Shown here: positions 7,278 to 7,446 of the stretch, one piece after another | Position numbering within the stretch: the first letter of the stretch is position 1 | Layout of the letters: the number at the start of each line of letters is the position of its first letter | NCBI GenBank assembly: GCA_044370375.1 | Contig: JBILVQ010000148.1 | Location: 1-7,446 of the forward strand | Source of the DNA: JBILVQ01 sp044370375 | GTDB lineage: Bacteria; Bacteroidota; Bacteroidia; UBA4408 | DNA length: 7,446 nucleotides | Reading direction: 5' to 3' | Position numbers and translations under genes: made by a program | Notes under the pieces: generated by a model | The model's database searches: none | Told to the model about the DNA's origin: nothing | What the model saw: only the letters and a program-made list of their open reading frames with translations

Positions 7278-7400
7278 TAACGTTTTGCGCGTTTGCGATG
7301 TGGCGGACTCATCACGGGTTTAAAGTTTAATTCTTATTCAAAAATATCGAAATGTTTTTAAAGCACCAAATAAAGTCCGCCATATCGCAAACGCTTTGTT
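7278..7400. repeat. Palindrome B, copy 2: attC-like long-loop inverted repeat
   Basis: The left arm GCGTTTGCGATGTGGCGGAC(T) at 7289-7309 and the right arm at 7374-7394 pair at 21 of 21 positions, counting one G-T wobble, around a 64-base loop. The element opens with TAACGTTTTGC and closes with TTTGTTGAAC. The last seven bases, GTTGAAC (7398-7404), fit the integron GTTRRRY core, and the left side has AAC, but the left core is not RYYYAAC. Arm sequences differ completely from copy 1 while stem length, loop length, end motifs and distance from hairpin A are kept. A tiny CCCC-TGC-GGGG hairpin follows at 7410-7420. The rest to the window end shows nothing I can identify. Confidence 0.7.
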
Positions 7401-7446
7401 GAACTGAAACCCCTGCGGGGAAACGTGCGTATTCATTTTCCAAATT

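Noticed and set aside
7068..7323. Open frames on both strands over the right composite repeat, one starting MRLENFGSF, like a frame starting at 987
   Set aside because: The shared N-terminus simply reflects nucleotide identity of hairpin A in the two copies. The frames diverge after it and are not preserved as protein.

Overview
The window looks like chromosomal DNA from a Bacteroidota bacterium, probably Flavobacteriia or a related class. It is AT-rich. Both intact genes encode large exported proteins that end in a type IX secretion system (T9SS) type A sorting domain, a hallmark of this phylum. No standard ribosomal or metabolic genes are present, so the rank cannot be narrowed further.

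Layout from left to right: (1) 1-631, minus strand, the C-terminal half of an IS110-family transposase. It runs off the left edge and lacks its N-terminal catalytic domain. (2) 674-742, a strong intrinsic terminator reading on the minus strand. (3) 753-1019, the 3' end of an unrecognised minus-strand gene that the terminator serves. Its 5' end is lost where a repeat begins. (4) 988-1260, a composite repeat: an imperfect hairpin (A) followed about 70 bases later by a long-loop palindrome (B) that starts TAACGTT and ends TGTT. (5) 1260-1709, a gene-free stretch with a third, diverged copy of hairpin A and a short direct repeat. (6) 1710-7015, two minus-strand genes sharing one base (TAATG). The upstream gene (3104-7015) encodes a 1303-residue protein with two sets of beta-propeller-type repeats around a DUF7948-like domain. 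The downstream gene (1710-3104) encodes a 464-residue single-propeller protein. (7) 7124-7400, a second copy of the A+B composite repeat, in the same orientation as the first.

The two genes probably form one transcription unit for a pair of cell-surface or secreted propeller proteins exported through Sec and then T9SS. They are bracketed by direct copies of the A+B repeat about 6.1 kb apart. Hairpin A is the most notable signal. Three copies keep a 20-22 bp stem, a 22-24 base loop and two T-T mismatches at the same positions, while roughly ten base pairs differ between copies with pairing kept. Palindrome B resembles an integron attC site in broad outline (AAC ... GTT ends, long stem, a bulged base in one copy) but does not fully match that consensus. 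Whether the operon is a mobile cassette or simply sits between two dispersed repeats cannot be decided from this window.
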